Source: Datnioides undecimradiatus
Taxonomy: Eukaryota > Chordata > Actinopteri > Lobotiformes > Datnioididae
Direction of reading: 5' to 3'
DNA length: 64,000 nt
Assembly (NCBI GenBank): GCA_008933995.1
Contig: WARS01000029.1
Span: 7,812,332-7,876,331 of the forward strand
The notes beneath the pieces are model-generated. The model searched no databases. It was not told the origin of the DNA and saw only the letters and a list, made by a program, of their open reading frames with translations. Each line of letters opens with the position of its first letter. The first letter of the stretch is position 1. The translations under genes and the position numbers were made by a program. Below, in pieces: positions 1 through 14,331 of the stretch.

Positions 1-3000
1 ACCCTGCGTCAGCAACGAAGTTTGTCTAAGAGGAAATGACAAGAGCAAGATGTCCAAATCATTAGTAATGTGAGAGAAGCAGTTCCCAGGCATGTCTCGT
101 TACATAGTTGAGTGCTAACGTGAGGGCTAAAGGCTCGTGTTGGGGCTTTTCTGGGCCCAAGCCTTCTCATATGCTCTGTGGGGGAAAGAGGACCACAACC
201 CTTCAGCATCTCCACGGTCAGTAATAGAAACGTCTCAGACCCTGAACCTGAAACAACCTTGGCTCAGCCCCAGCGCTCAATGAGGAGAAAAAGAGACACC
301 AAAACACAAACTCTGGTCCACACATTAATGTAATAAAAAAACCTCAATAGCTGCAGATGAACACAGAAATGAATGTAAAACTGGATGCATACACCAAATA
401 CATACTAATAGTGGGCCCATGGGAACGTGGCTCCACAAAAATCAAGCTTGGCTCTGGCACTGGTTCAGTTTCAGCCTGCTGTGGCTTCTGTGGTGGGCCC
501 TGCTGGCTGCCACACATACACGCACACACAATCTCCTAACCAGGTCCAGAGCGCTGCTACTCAATCAGAGGTCAAACACAGTACTTTCCTTGCACATGAG
601 TTTGTGTATACGCCCATGTTATTGTCCTTCTGCCAAGGAAGACGACTCCTTACTATGAGACCAACAATAATGCAACTATTTCAGTTGATTCCAGTAGCAC
701 AGTTTAGCCTTGGGATCACATAGCATCACAAAGAAATTATCTGGTTTGACCACATATGTAAATCAAAGCGAAGCCAAATTAACAGCTGAAGGTACGATTT
801 CTTCATGGTTTTGAATTTGGAATTTGAAAAATACAGCATGTGATGATTTATAACAGGGGCGCAGGCAGGCATCCGTTGCTCATTTCTAGACATATGGCTC
901 TGTCTTGAGGAGTAGGTGTACCTTTGAGGAAAAACTTGGGGCCGAAAATAAATCAGGAATAATGCGACTGTATTAAAGCCAGTCAACATTTTTGGAAAGA
1001 ATACTCGACAAAATAAAATCTGTCGGTGCACACAGCTCTGAGGTGGAAAATGAGGTTTATTCTACAGTTTCACTGACATGAAATTGCTCTGTATAGGCCA
1101 AGAGCAGAAGCTAAACTCCTCGCGTATGTACATTTGGACAATTATTTTAGAAACGTATAAACTAACATGCACGTGAGCACAACACATGCATAGGCAAATG
1201 CACAAATGCACACACAAGAAGTTCAATGCTTATTTTTATTCCTCAGGCACTCATCCTGCTTTGCATGAGTGCATCACCCAGCACACCGACAGAGAATCCT
1301 ATGTGTGCGAGTGTGTGTAAGGAGCTGACGATCGGAGAATAACATTACCCCTAAGGGGTCGCACCTCTCTCCGGTCTCGCTCTCCTCCCTTATCCCTCCT
1401 CTCGACTCTGTGCCTGCAGGGATTTCCCTTTTCAGTTCAGGGGAGATGTCAGACCTGCTCCACCATCCCTCACAGAGAGGATAAACTTTGCCCTCCATTC
1501 ACCAAACATCTGTAAAACTCCACAAATCAGCCTAATTTCTAGATATCAAGGCCAGGTGGAGCTCAAAAGGGCACACAGCTGAATCAAAATGTCCGAAAAT
1601 CATCTAAAAACACAGTATTTGTTTTTGTGTTTTGTAGTTTGATCCTAATTGCCAGTGAGATACAAGGGTCTGTTGAACACAATATTAATTCAAAGGCATG
1701 GAATTAATATTAAGGATCAAGTGGACCCCCAAAATAAGCGAACTTTTCCCAAAACACTTGTTCTCAAGCATATATTTAACTGTATCCATTCACAAGTATT
1801 CAGAAATGGGAACAGAGCCCAGAACAGCAGGAAATAATCAAATGTCACAACCGTGTAAACAGTCACTTTCATCTAGCTCATAATAGCTAATACAATCCCA
1901 ACCATCTCTTAATCCTGTCATCAGATCCATCCTACTCCACTCTTAACGCCGGAAACCCGAATTCCCTCCCTTGACAAGCACACAGTGCTGATTAAACTTT
2001 ATCACTCCTGCCACATCTTTATTCTGTCAACAGAAACGGCGAATGCAATGAGAACCTCTGTTTTTAAACTGTGCATCGGACACAGAGGAACAGTCTTTTA
2101 GTGTGATCTCTCAAACTGTTTGCTATTTGCTTGTTAAAAGCAACGCCTTTTCTTTTATACTCTTAAGAGCAAAAACTCTCAAATTCATCCAAACAATACA
2201 AGGCCCTGGAGAGTTTGCTCATCGCTTTAGGTCCCCACATTAAAAAAATGATTTTAAGTATTTCCACTTGCCAAAAAAGGAATATAATCACTCTCTCGAG
2301 CAATGCTTAACACAAATGTTAAAAAAAAAAAAAAAAATTGTGTCACCCATTGATGTCAGGAGGAAATGTTGGTCCATTTGGGGCATTTGGTACTGGTAAA
2401 CCCAGCTGACATTAGCAGGTCATTCGTGCAAAGCTTCCACCTAATTAAGAGTCTGCTTTGCGTGATACAACTAGATGTGTAATAATAGTTTAGCGCTAAA
2501 TCTCTCACAGTACATATGGGATATTTTGACCCAAAGTATCATAAAGGATTATAAGTGTAGGCTGATAACAGAGTAGAGTGACAATATTCAGAAAATTAAG
2601 ATGCCAGTTATCAAATTTCAGAGCAAGATGGAACGGAGAAAAGGAGCCAGGGAAACATAAAGAGAGGGAGAAAAGCTCCACAACAGGGTTTAAAAGCAGC
2701 TAAGCCAGATAGGTCTTCCCTGCCTCCTTCACATATTAGAATATTAATATTAATGAAACTTCCTGTTTTCCCCCCTCTGTTTTTCCCCCTCAGACGATTT
2801 GAACATGAAAAACTTAAAAAGCACAAATTCCAGGAGTTGCGTATCACAGTTTGACCCGGAGCCACACAGCAGACACCAACCATGACAGACTCGCTGTTCA
2901 AAGCAAGCGGGAGCTGCTTTCATCAGGGGATCCTAGTGTTTTTTTACAGTGTGACACCACCAGCCAATGCCATCTGCCTTTTTCTAAAATCAGAACTTCA

Positions 3001-6000
3001 AGATGTGCTCCCTGCTTGTGCGTTGTTTTTAGGTGGGCTTCACAACCAAGGCCCAGCGTCATGCAGGCTTTTGCTGCTTTGCTGCTTGCTGATGCTGACT
3101 GCTGTTTACAGCCAAACCCCGCAGTGTGGAGCAATGTTAAATATTCACTGTTAAACTGTCAAGCCAGCACTGGTTGGGAACCCAGCCAGGCATTCACAGT
3201 ACAGAAGCATTAAAAGGTCCTCTCTTCAAACCAAATCAATCACTTTTCCTCCAGCCAATCCTGAAGCAGACCAGCTTATATCCCTCCTCCTGCCTCACAT
3301 CCACTTTGTGAAATGCCTCGACTCCTGAGGACGACTCAAATAAGCCTCTTCTTCTTTTCCGACCATACATAAATTTCATGTTCTATATTATAAATGCTAT
3401 GCACCAATCTATTAACATGCACATGCACGTTTGCACTAAAAAGACACCTCTGCTCTGGGCCTGAGTAAGTTGTTGCTGATTCCTGAAGCCTGCCTTCAGA
3501 CATCTGTAAAATATTTTTATTCGGTGCCCCAATACCGCACTGGCAAAGGTCTCTCATCCTTGGCTTGGCAAGACTTCTGACAGAGCCAGCCGGCAGCGCC
3601 ATACAGGCCTAACCCCTGCTGCTGTAGCTTCCTGCTGCTCTGAGGGAGTCAGGCTGCCTGCCTCCCATTGACTGTGGGCCAGGCTGGGCAGGGAGGAGGG
3701 AGGCTGAGGGGAGGCCCCGGGTACAGTGGACCCCCAGGGACAGCAGCAGAGGCGAGAATATGAGGGACAACTGAGAGTCATATACGTAAAGGACAAAAAG
3801 AGGGAAGAAGTGGTGAAACTATGTATGGGTGGAGGGGGGGCTGTAACACAGTAATACAGTAGTAATAAGAAAGAGGAGAAGAGATGGGTGGCATGGATGT
3901 GGAAAGGGAGTGAGACAAAGGGGCTCAGGGGCAGGTTAGGCAGCAGGAGTTAAGGGGAGCTTCTCATTATGACTCCCCTTCCTTCTTCATGCCCCCAGGC
4001 CTTGACCACAACCTCAATGCCCCAGGCCAAACCAAGAGACCAGGGAGGCCATGGAAGACTGCTGTGAGTCAGGGTACAAACACAGACGGGGGGGGGGCAG
4101 GAGGGAAGGGGGAGAAAAATGTCCCTCGCGCTCAAATGAGGCATTTTGAAAAAAGACTGAAAATGAAAAGAGTGCAGATTTTACAATTAAGGTTTTCTGC
4201 CTCTCATCTACGTTACCTATTCCAAGACTAATCTGATATTTAAATTAAATAGTAATATTAAGTAGTAAATCCAAAATGTAGTGCACATCTTTGATATTTG
4301 TGTACTATTAGTATTTTGCATAGTTTTCAAAGAGACAGGAATGTTGGATATTACTAGCATAATATATGCAGAATACATGATGTTTTATCATTTTTCGGCT
4401 AACAGCAGCACTTACATCCACGGTCCGTCTGAAACATGTAGTTGAACCAAACACAACATTACAGCACTGAGATAATTCAATAAAAACCTCTCACACTCTT
4501 CAGCTTCAGTTTTCAGTGCTATAGCCTCAGGCATTGTTAGTGGCTGGTATACTTAATAATAAATAATGATTTAGGGTTTACAAAACCAAGATCAATTAAT
4601 TAAGAGATGCCATAGCAGAAGTTTTAGCTATCCCATAGTGTCTCTGCTACATACTTGAGGGCTGGCCATGGCTGGGGGCAGTAACGCTAAGCTGGACTGG
4701 CAACAGCTGTAGATGAAGGAAGTGAGAGCATAACTTTCTGATGGAATGAAAGATCCAACTAAAAGAAGATCACAATCAAATGTGCAGTAAGGTATGGTCA
4801 TTTCAAACCATGGCTTCATTAAATTCACAGAAGAATTACTGAATTGTAATGTATACAGGTAAGCCATGTGCTCTGAAAGAGATTTTAGCCACATCGCCCA
4901 CCATAAGCCCTGGTACTACATCAGCCCACAACGTCACACAGGGAAAGAGAAAACAAACAAAATGTGAAAGAAACGAGAAGAGTGCAGGAGAGACAGGGAA
5001 ATGTCCCTGGCTTTTCACGCTGAACAGGGGGAGGGTAAAACAGACAGTCTGTCAAAACAAGATGCTCTCATACAAATTTGCTCTCTTCTGCGGCAAATCC
5101 CGTGTGAAACATTAAGGCTCATTTGTGATGAGGCTGGAACAAACGCCCATAGCACAGTCAGCATGCAACACACACACACACACACACACAAAATCTTTCT
5201 CCCTCATTCTGTTCATGAGTGCAAATTCATTCTGCTTTTGTCTCATCTCATGACAAATGCATACTGTCACTGTCACTGATGTGGTGTTTACAGTGGCATA
5301 TAGCATCTTGTAATTATTCTGTGAAAGTGAATTTGTATCCTGAGGGATTCGTATTTTTGTGTGTGGATAATCAAAAGAGATAGAGAGGGAGAGGGGGCGA
5401 TTGGAGAGTGATCTCCAATAAAAAAGGAAGATGCTGCTTTCCAGCACAGTTCACAATATGCCAACATGGATTTAGTAGCTTTGTTTAGACGGCAACAAGC
5501 AGCAGCTCATTCCTGAACATGCAGACGCGGTTCATATAAAATAAGTATTAGATATCTATAGTAAGCACCATTAGTCCTCAAATAGTTCTTTATGTAAGGT
5601 GCCAATGAGTATAAAGGTTAGTGAAACACTGACAAATACAATTAAAAGACACACTCAGTTAGCAAACTGTGCAAAAATAAGAAAAAGAGTCAGTTTAACA
5701 AGTACAGCAGCATTACACAGCTTTTTCAGTTGAGTCAGTTCCTCCACATAATTCAAAACAGCACCTTATTACCAGAATACCAAAATGTTTATCCACTTTT
5801 GTGTGGATCTTGTTTTAACCTTTCCAGTGTACACTTTGGAAGGGGCGGTATACTGAAGCTATTTATTTCTTCATTTCTGTGTTATTATCTTATTCTGCTT
5901 TTCACTTTCACAAGTAGGAAATAAGAAGAAATACCCTTTACTGCTTTGCTGTAATTAATCCATTACATCCATAACATTCATAGCTCCATTGCATACAAAC

Positions 6001-9000
6001 TGAGCTTCATGTAGAGCAGGATTACAGGGCCAAGAGACAAGATAATGTTTGTAAAAAGGAAAAAGGGGGAGAAAAAAAGAAAAAGCATGAATAAAATCTT
6101 TTTCGAACACTCTTTGCAGTAAAATAAACCAGTGATATTGTGTGGTCATGGCATAAACTGACCCAGGGGCAGTGAAAGCGTTTCATAAACTTTAAACAGG
6201 GTCCTAGGTCAGTAATTTTCGTGTTTGCATGTCTTTGTAGTCGGTTTCCCCCCAGAGCACTACAGAGCCCGTTGAGAAAAGGCATCAATGCCACAGTAAA
6301 ATTGAGAACTTTCACGTGACATGGGAAGCCGGGAGGCATCCTCCAAGGATATTTGAATGCTTGAAACATCAGTGACCCTTCATAAGATAGAAGGGAGATG
6401 GATATGAAAAATATTGACTGGCTGGCTGTTTGAGGGGAGCATAAGAAGCTGCTTAGACAGCCCACTCTCATTGCCAAAGACCTTATTCTAAACTCTAACC
6501 AAACCGAGCTTTGAAAAGAAAGACTCAATTCTAAATTCATCGGGGGTAGGCATCGAGCTTGTATTGTCTTTTTCTCCCTTTTTATCATTATTACACAAAC
6601 TAATGACAAAAAAGTACAATAAATCGGCTTATATCTTAAGCATACCTTTGCCAGCATCTCTACTGTGCAATGCTCGGCCAAGGTCTTTGACATCATGCAA
6701 AAGACAGTGTTTAATGTAGCTCAAAAAATGGCCTTAGGAAGCATCTTCCTTCAAATATGCTTTACGCAGGGGAAAAAAAGCGCTAACATTTTTTGTTCTT
6801 TGTGAAACCCAAAGGCAAGATGACTGTTAAAGTGGTCAGATGACAAATGTCTCATCTGATCTTTAATGCAGCAGAGGGGCCTGCTCCAGGGCTAAAACAG
6901 GAAACTCTCACAGGATAGAGCGATTTGGTAAATTCCACTGCGCTAAATCACTGCTTTGGGTGCAGCAGATTTCTCCACACCAATGAATGGCATTTTAGCT
7001 CTCACTGTGTAACGTCTTAGTAATAGAGAGTCTAACTGCCATTATTAAAAACTGCACTGACAGAAGAAGAAATGTATGACCTAGGTCAATATGTAAATGA
7101 GCACAATCTAAATGATAGATAAAAGCCCTGTGAATTTACACTCACATTTAATTCTTCAGGCACATTTGTACATTGTAGTGTGGTCCAATACAGCAGCTCT
7201 CCCATGAATCTGCTTTTATGTAACTTTTAATTTTTTCTGTTTTTGCTGACACTGTCTGAAAGGCAATAATTCTGCTTTATGTTTTTATGTGTATTACTGA
7301 GGCCACAGCCAGTGGTGTTGTTGGATTGGAGTGCATCATATTAATGTGTTGGTCCTCTCATGTATGAGGTGGACATAATATTGGAAACGTCTCTCAGTAT
7401 AATGCAGTATAATACAGTCCAGTTCAACACCTCTGCAAACTATAAGTGCTTTAATGAACCTACCTCTTTGACAATGTCCATCCAAACTGAACATTATTAC
7501 CTTTGTAAATTATTACCTTTCTATTTTCAGGAAATCAATCAGGCTAAACACGACCAATCACTGCTGCTATCACCTTTTCTGGTCTGCCCTTATCTAGTCC
7601 CAACAACGGAACAAAACAAAATAAAAAAGTTTTGCCAAAGCCTGTCAAAAGTGATCCACCTCTCATCAGCTGAAATTCAAAGCAGAATATACTGGCAGAA
7701 ATCCCTTGCTACAGACACTGATGCAAACATTTGGCAGCCATTTGCTGATCATCCGGTTCATGACACATTCCTTGATACTCAACTTCACAGAGCCAGCCGG
7801 TGTTCATCTCCATCACCTGATGACGCTGGCAGACTCAAGCCTGTTGTCTTTGACGATGATCGAAAGTGGCAACACAGAAGTGAGTAATAATTGGGTCAAC
7901 AAGGTATGTCAGCTCCCACTAACTCTCGTCTGAATCATCTCTCTGCAGCGTAGCCAAATGTGATAGTATAACGCCTGAATTATTTGGCTGTGATAGGCAG
8001 CGACAGCAACATGGCATGAAATACCGTTTTCAACCTATGTGTGACTCCAAAAATGGCTAGGCCTAGAAGAGGCAAGGCACTGCCAACCTGTATGTTTTTT
8101 AGTTTTTCTTCCTCACTTGTTTGTCGTGCCTGAGTTGTAATTTCTTCTCATTTTTTCTCAGTTATTTTCTAAACTCAAACACGGTACCACTACTATTATT
8201 AATAATATTATTTTTATAGATAAACACTAGAAAATGCTCGAGTCCCACCTCAACACGTTTCAACTGTGGATGCAATCAGCACATAAAAGGTTTTGCAATG
8301 ACCATACTGACTCACAAAAAAAGCAGTGAGTCACACAACAGAAACTTTCCCCCCTCAAAGAACACTTCTTGATTTATTTTTCATTCAAATAAACCACCTC
8401 TTTACAACTACCAGTAGTTCTTTTCCAAATAAACCCAGTCTCCCCGGCTATAACTCTCATGGTGTTTCACAGCATGAAATAGACAGTTGGAAGAGGCTCT
8501 TTGGCCAAGCTTTTTCCAGACAGCATGTCCTGAAACAATACACAATTTAACACTAAGGGGCACAACTACAACTTAAAATGACTTAATAACGACTTAAAAT
8601 AAAAATGACTTTTGCTATTGAATATCTTAATGTTAGTGAGTTAATTACACACTATGTAAAGTTAACCACTGAACATTTGCACTGGTGTGCACACTTATAA
8701 TTTTCTTATTGGAACTGGTCTGTCCCATCAATCACAACTCATGCACATGACCTTTTGTCAATGTGCCAGACTGAACCTCTAGCAGGTCTTGAACTTGATG
8801 ATGTTACCTTCACAACTAACTTAATCATACGAAAACCACCAACCTGCATGTTTTCCAAGAAGATATGAAGAAGTCACTCTGTGTGTCACATCCTTAATGG
8901 CTAATTGGCAAGTAATCAGATAAATGTCAAAGTCAGTTGCTTCACTCTTCATTACCACTACATTGCTTTCTTCACAGACTCTATATTGATACATCTTTGC

Positions 9001-10345
9001 TTCATTTGACATATACCTAAATATGAAAAAATACTTTATCTTTTATTTATTCTTTACATTTTAAGGCTGTGAGTGGGTATACGGTTGAGTTGATAAAGCA
9101 TGAATTACTTGTGTGCAACTTAAGGCACAAGCAAATTAGTTTACAGGATGCAGGTAACGTAACATGCGGTTTTACAACACACACAAAATCCCAAAACCTC
9201 AAACAAATATGTTAGAAGAGTGCCTGAATGTATGACCCTTTGCATCACATGTATAGGGCTCTGTACAGTGATGACCGTGTGTTCATATTGTGCCCAGAGC
9301 TGATAGTGTGTCACTGCTGGTCAAAAACTCTCAATATTACATGAGTTCAACCTGGATGTATCATGCAGATGGCCATGATGCTACTGTTCATATTACATGT
9401 AATTTTAACTTGTTTTCAGTGGAACCGTGTTTGTGGGACTCGATCGTTAAAAAGATATGTTTTCTTAAAGTTCATTCAATGCATGGTGTTCCCAAACTGT
9501 GAGTACTGTGTCAAATCACTGTAATCTCAAATCTGACCATAATAATCATGATTTTGATTTTCACCACGATCTGGCAAACCTGATTAAACAGATATCCCAC
9601 TTTCAAAATCAAAAGTAAGACAACATTTCGTACAGACAACTTGCAGAGCAGAAGGAGTGTTTTCTGTTGCCGGTATGGTGCTTAGGAGGAAATTCACAAC
9701 TTACACAGAAGTTCTACACAAACACTACACTGCAAAGACAAATACACTTAAACCAGCATGACTGTGATACAAAGGAGCAAAAACAGACATCTTCTGAGAC
9801 AGAAACGTAGTCTCATCTTCAAGAGCTGAACCTGCAGTAGCATAACTGCGGCCTTACACGGAAGTAATTATGTCGTGTATGAACTTATAACATCACTGTA
9901 ACACTGTAGCGAGCCATCAGAGAGCGTCTACTTCATAAGGCTACTGACACGTTTCCGCTTCTGTTTGAGTAACATACGAGGGTTTGTTATAATGCGAAGT
10001 TAGCAGGAGGCTGTTCTTCCGCACACTGTAAGCACAACGTTAAAATGTCATTGCATACATCGACTGTTTAATTACATGGCAGTGAAAGTTAGCAATGCAA
10101 CATGCTAGTCGGCTAACAAGCTAAGCTACAACTAGCTTAGCGAACTTCTTAGAAACTTTTTCCAAGTGAGTGTCAACACTAGGTCTGCACTGCTAATGGC
10201 GACTATACGTGAGCTTCTATAGACTGTAAAGTCCAAACCGAGTCAAAATAAAGATTTAAAACAGGCTGTAAGTTCCTCGGTAGCCATCCAATGTACAGTA
10301 CAGTTTCACAAGTTCACTGTCGGCTAACGGTGTCTCAGTTCTTAC
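1..10345. other. Non-coding stretch, left part of window
   Basis: I see no exon with family-recognisable protein sequence on either strand here. I looked specifically for NEK7 kinase motifs on the minus strand, because NEK7 lies next to LHX9 in human, and found none. The DNA is AT-rich with short CA runs and a pyrimidine/purine-biased patch around 3.6-4.1 kb. If the minus-strand donor at 10341-10345 belongs to nek7, this stretch would be its first intron. Confidence 0.5.
5167..5191. repeat. (CA)n microsatellite
   Basis: Pure CA dinucleotide run of about 12 units, directly visible. Confidence 0.95.
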
Positions 10346-10750
10346 CAGGAAGTGGGACTCTGTTGCTAAGCTATTCCTTCTTCGCGTTCAGAGTTTCTCC
10401 TGATGGTTATGGCGGTTGTCTTTGTTTTGACTTTCCCTTTTCTTTTCCAAGGTCGCTGGGAAAAAGTCGACTCGGCGGGACTCTCTTGTTACGTTGCCTC
10501 AGCGCTAAAGTTTTCTCGGCGAGCGAGAGAGAGAGACTGTGCTGTAGAGCCAGTCGAGATGTATACGTGTTTTCAGACAGTCTCTCCACTAGGCCCCTCT
10601 CATCACCACACTCCTGACCCGTGTGCCAGTAATGTAAACAACCCAGCATTCCCGGGGCGCAGGGGAGGGGCAAATGTCAAAGAGTGGAGGGAAGCTGTCA
10701 AATACCGCGAGATTCAACAGAGAAACTCAAATCACCACAACAACCCCTCC
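10346..10750 (-). promoter_or_regulatory. nek7: Candidate nek7 promoter and non-coding first exon
   Basis: This block is clearly richer in CpG than its surroundings (clusters at about 10380-10560 and 10650-10710). On the minus strand it ends in a good donor, CCTG followed by GTAAG, at 10345-10341. In human, NEK7 follows LHX9 on the same strand and begins with a non-coding exon at a CpG island; in this mirrored locus that predicts a minus-strand promoter to the left of lhx9, exactly where this block lies. No protein-coding support exists within the window, so the gene name is inferred from synteny alone. The right edge (transcription start) is approximate. Confidence 0.4.
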
Positions 10751-11261
10751 TTCTGATTTTCTTTCCATTCCCATTAAACATAGGAGGAAAAACTTCCGTG
10801 ATATTTATTGAAGTTACTGAAAACATCTAAACTCTTATGGTTCACTCACTTGCTTTTTGCAAAGCACTTTTTCAACTGCATCTCAGAGTGTGACACGTGC
10901 AGAGGCTGCAATACAAACTTTAACTGATTTGTGGTTCCACTTCACTGATGACATGAGCAACCTGTATCAGACTTGGGGCTTTTAGACCCCTTGGGGTATG
11001 AGCAATTTAGGCTGTACTGAAGCATTAATTATGAATTGGCAGAAATAAACAGCATTTTATTTTTACACCTAGTTAAAATTGTTCAAATGTTAACTACGTC
11101 ACATACTTTGATGTGAAAGTCAATGCCTGACCATGTTAAAGTTTCACAAGAAGAATTCTGTAATCAAGGACCACTTACTCTCTTTTCATGGAGGTTTTCC
11201 CATACATGGCATTTGCCATCATGAAGATAACAACAAAACAAAGTCAAACTACTGTATAAAA

Positions 11262-11602
11262 TGCCCCCGCTGAAAAAAAACAGCTTAGAAAACCAGGCTG
11301 GTCAGACTACTCAACCAACTAAACCAGCTAAACCAGCTCAGGCTGGGCTGGTTAGCTGGTTTAGAGGGGTTTTGGACACTTTAGCTGGTCAGGGTAGCTG
11401 GTTAAGCTGGTCATTGCTGGTCAATTGGCTGGTCATAGCTGGTCTAGCTGGTCACAGTTGGTCTAGCTAGTCTAGCTGGCATTCCAGCTACACCAGCCTG
11501 TGACCAACTTAACCAGCCAGCTCCAGCAGTTTAACCATCTAAGTACTAGCTAAACCAGCTACCAACCTTAGCTGGTTTAAGCTGTTTTTTTCAGCAGGGT
11601 AG
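11262..11602. mobile_element. Foldback MITE-like element with internal AGCTGGT minisatellite
   Basis: The two ends are inverted copies: the left end reads CGCTGAAAAAAAACAGCTTA and the right end TTAAGCTGTTTTTTTCAGCAG. Between them the left half is dominated by 'AGCTGGTC/AGCTGGTT' units and the right half by their complement ('AACCAGCT'), so the whole element can fold on itself. There is no open reading frame for a transposase, so it is non-autonomous. Elements of this type, with a CCCTGCTGAAAAAA terminus, are widespread in teleost genomes. I could not define a confident target-site duplication. Confidence 0.75.
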
Positions 11603-11909
11603 GTTTAGCAACTAAACCTCATCTTATTTCATAAGCTGATCATTAGCTTTGTGATCCTCAAAGTTACTTGTAACTATGGCTCTCAAATAAATGCAGTGGA
11701 GTAAAAAGTCCAATATTTCCCTTATAAATAGTGGCATAGAGATAAAAAAAAAAAAAATTAGCATGTAATGAAAACAAGTACTCTGTCTCCAAATTTAACT
11801 GAACTTTTACTGATGAGTGAATATACTTAGTTTCTTTCAACCACTGAGGGCGACACATCCTTGAGTTGTAACTAAGACAGAGGCAGCCAAAGCTTAATGG
11901 ATTCTCTTC

Positions 11910-11910
<1 letters not shown>

Positions 11911-11948
<38 letters not shown>
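11911..11948. repeat. (AC)n microsatellite
   Basis: Uninterrupted AC run of about 19 units, followed by shorter CA-rich patches to about 12035. Confidence 0.95.
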
Positions 11949-11950
<2 letters not shown>

Positions 11951-14266
11951 CAACGCACACAGTCTTGCTTGCTATCATTACACACACACATGCAGAGTAC
12001 CCTCACATCCCATGACGCACATACACACACACGCACAATCTGTACTCGGCAATATCATGAGATTTGACAAAAATGGTATTGCAGATTGACTCGCATGGAC
12101 AGCGAGAGCATCTGGAATCGATCAGCTTACTTTGCTTTGATAAAAGCTTCGCCGCTGATTTCAGAATGACAATTCAAACGCTGCTGATACACAGGAAACA
12201 CATCTGTCTGCTTCCCATCCCCGTTGTTAATAATCAACAAGTTAGGTTGGGTTGTGTTTTTTTCCTACATACTTCAATAGCCTTTTTTGTTAACCTCACT
12301 GCAAATATGGAAAAGGGAGAGATGCCTGGAGTGTAGGATTTTCCCCCCTTTTTCTTCAACAACAGTTGAAGATTAAAAGAAACGTCTCACAGAAATCTGT
12401 CAATTCTGTATGTGAATAATGCTGTGTGGAATTTAATGGCATGAGTTATATTGGGTTTCCTCTACACCCACATTTTCTTTCAATAAGATCAATGGCGCTC
12501 AGTGACAGATAGGGACGGTCTTTTGTATCTTCAAATTTCAGGTTTCTGAGGGAATAATTAGATGGATGGATGAAAAGTAATGCATCAGTCTGCGAGGGGA
12601 GCTGCACCCAGAGATCCTCTAGTTCAACACACATGCCTCCACGTCTGTTTGGTAGAAAACTGTTTAATAATCGTGTTGAATTTCCATTGTTCTAAAAGTG
12701 GCTCTCTGCACTGATCTGGTGCTTTAAACCAATAGCAAACTTTTTGTGTTCTTTTTTTGCTGATATTGTTTAACAGAGAGGATGTCCTTTTTGATTCAGG
12801 GATATTTTTTCAGCATGAAGAGGGTATTGTCATCTAATTCACTCTCTTCCCCTTCAAACTTTCTGGTGTCGCTTGCAGGTAACCAGGATAGAAAAGGTTC
12901 TCCCTCCAGGGGAAATGAAGAAGGTTGAATCGCTGGATTTATAGAGATGTTTTAGACATTTTACTGTAAATGTGACATTTAACTTTGATTTGTTAGAACA
13001 AGCTCTTGCTCATATCGTGGGCCTTTCTTCAGAACAAAACTGCAGACGAGTGTAATTTAATGACAATTAAGTACAATTTATAAGGATCTGGCCAATATTG
13101 AATTTTGCTGATTAGAGGAATCACTACAAGGGAGCATCTGAAAGCACTTTAGGCCAAGATCTATCTTTGTTAAAGACAGAGAAAAAGGCTAATCTCAGAT
13201 ATTATTAAAACAGTGTACTCCAGAGTTTAAAACTGCTAAGTAGCTATATTTTGAACAAAACCTGTTGTGTTCTTGCAACATATGCATCTTGGTTCAGTTT
13301 TTGTTTTCTTCAACATACACATTTCAGTACAAATCTACCTGGGTTATTGCTAAATATGCAGATTTTTTTTCTCACCCAGGGGCTTAAAACACACTTTAAA
13401 CACCTAAGAAGAAAAAAAATGTTGATGTTTTCACTCATGTCTTTTTTATTTCCCTCTGTGTTGTTGATCTGGCTCAGGGGTTAGGTATGACTGCAATGTG
13501 GTAGAGACAGAAGCTGCAGTCAAAGCTCCTGTGATCGGGTGCAGACTTCATAGAGACCAGCAGATGGAGGGGAGAGGAGCTGCGTGCATCCTGAAGGTTT
13601 AGCAAGAACTGAGAGGTTACACTCTACCAGTACAAAGATGACCTGTCACACACTGAAACATGCCGTATCAATGCAGACGAGCTTCCTGTTTATGCACCTC
13701 ACAGAGCAGAGCTATCAGAGGAAAAGAGAAAGGGATTACAGATGGAAATATGTACGAAATGTTGCCTCTCTCTCCTCATATACCCAGGTGAACTTGGAAG
13801 CAGCGTGCATGTGACGCCTGCATTTCCATTTTATACGCTAATTAATGTTGTTTTGTCTTCAAAGTGCAATTGGAACCGGTAGTTATCAGCCTTGATCGCA
13901 GCATTTTCAAGGTTGTCTAGATGTGAGCCGTCACATAACAAATACCTGTAAATATAGCATAACAGCACAACAGAGAAATAAAGGATTTATGGCGTGTGGG
14001 GAGCACTGCGCAAATGAGGCACAGGAGACACAGTCTGTGATAATGTGAAGGACAAAACCGACAAAATGGCACATTATTTCTGCCTAGATCACTCTATAAA
14101 ATCTGTTTTTCACTGGCTGCTTTTGTGTGTCTCTGTTGTGTTTCGGTGTGTGTGTGTGTTTTGTGCGTATTTGATAGTACATGTTGGTGTACTCCTTCTC
14201 TTGGCAAACGCCCAGCACAGAGGATCTCTCCACCTGCTCTGCATCAACCAGCGGGGCAGGCCTCAG

Positions 14267-14328
<62 letters not shown>
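14267..14328. repeat. Compound (TC)n(AC)n microsatellite
   Basis: About 8 TC units pass directly into about 23 AC units. Open frames across this site on both strands are low-complexity artefacts. Confidence 0.95.

Positions 14329-14331
<3 letters not shown>

Noticed and set aside
6022..6696. 224-codon open frame on the minus strand
   Set aside because: It is the longest frame in the window, but the product is rich in F, S, C and L with poly-F/poly-S runs, matches no family I know, and has no splice or promoter context. It is probably a chance frame in AT-rich, pyrimidine-biased DNA.
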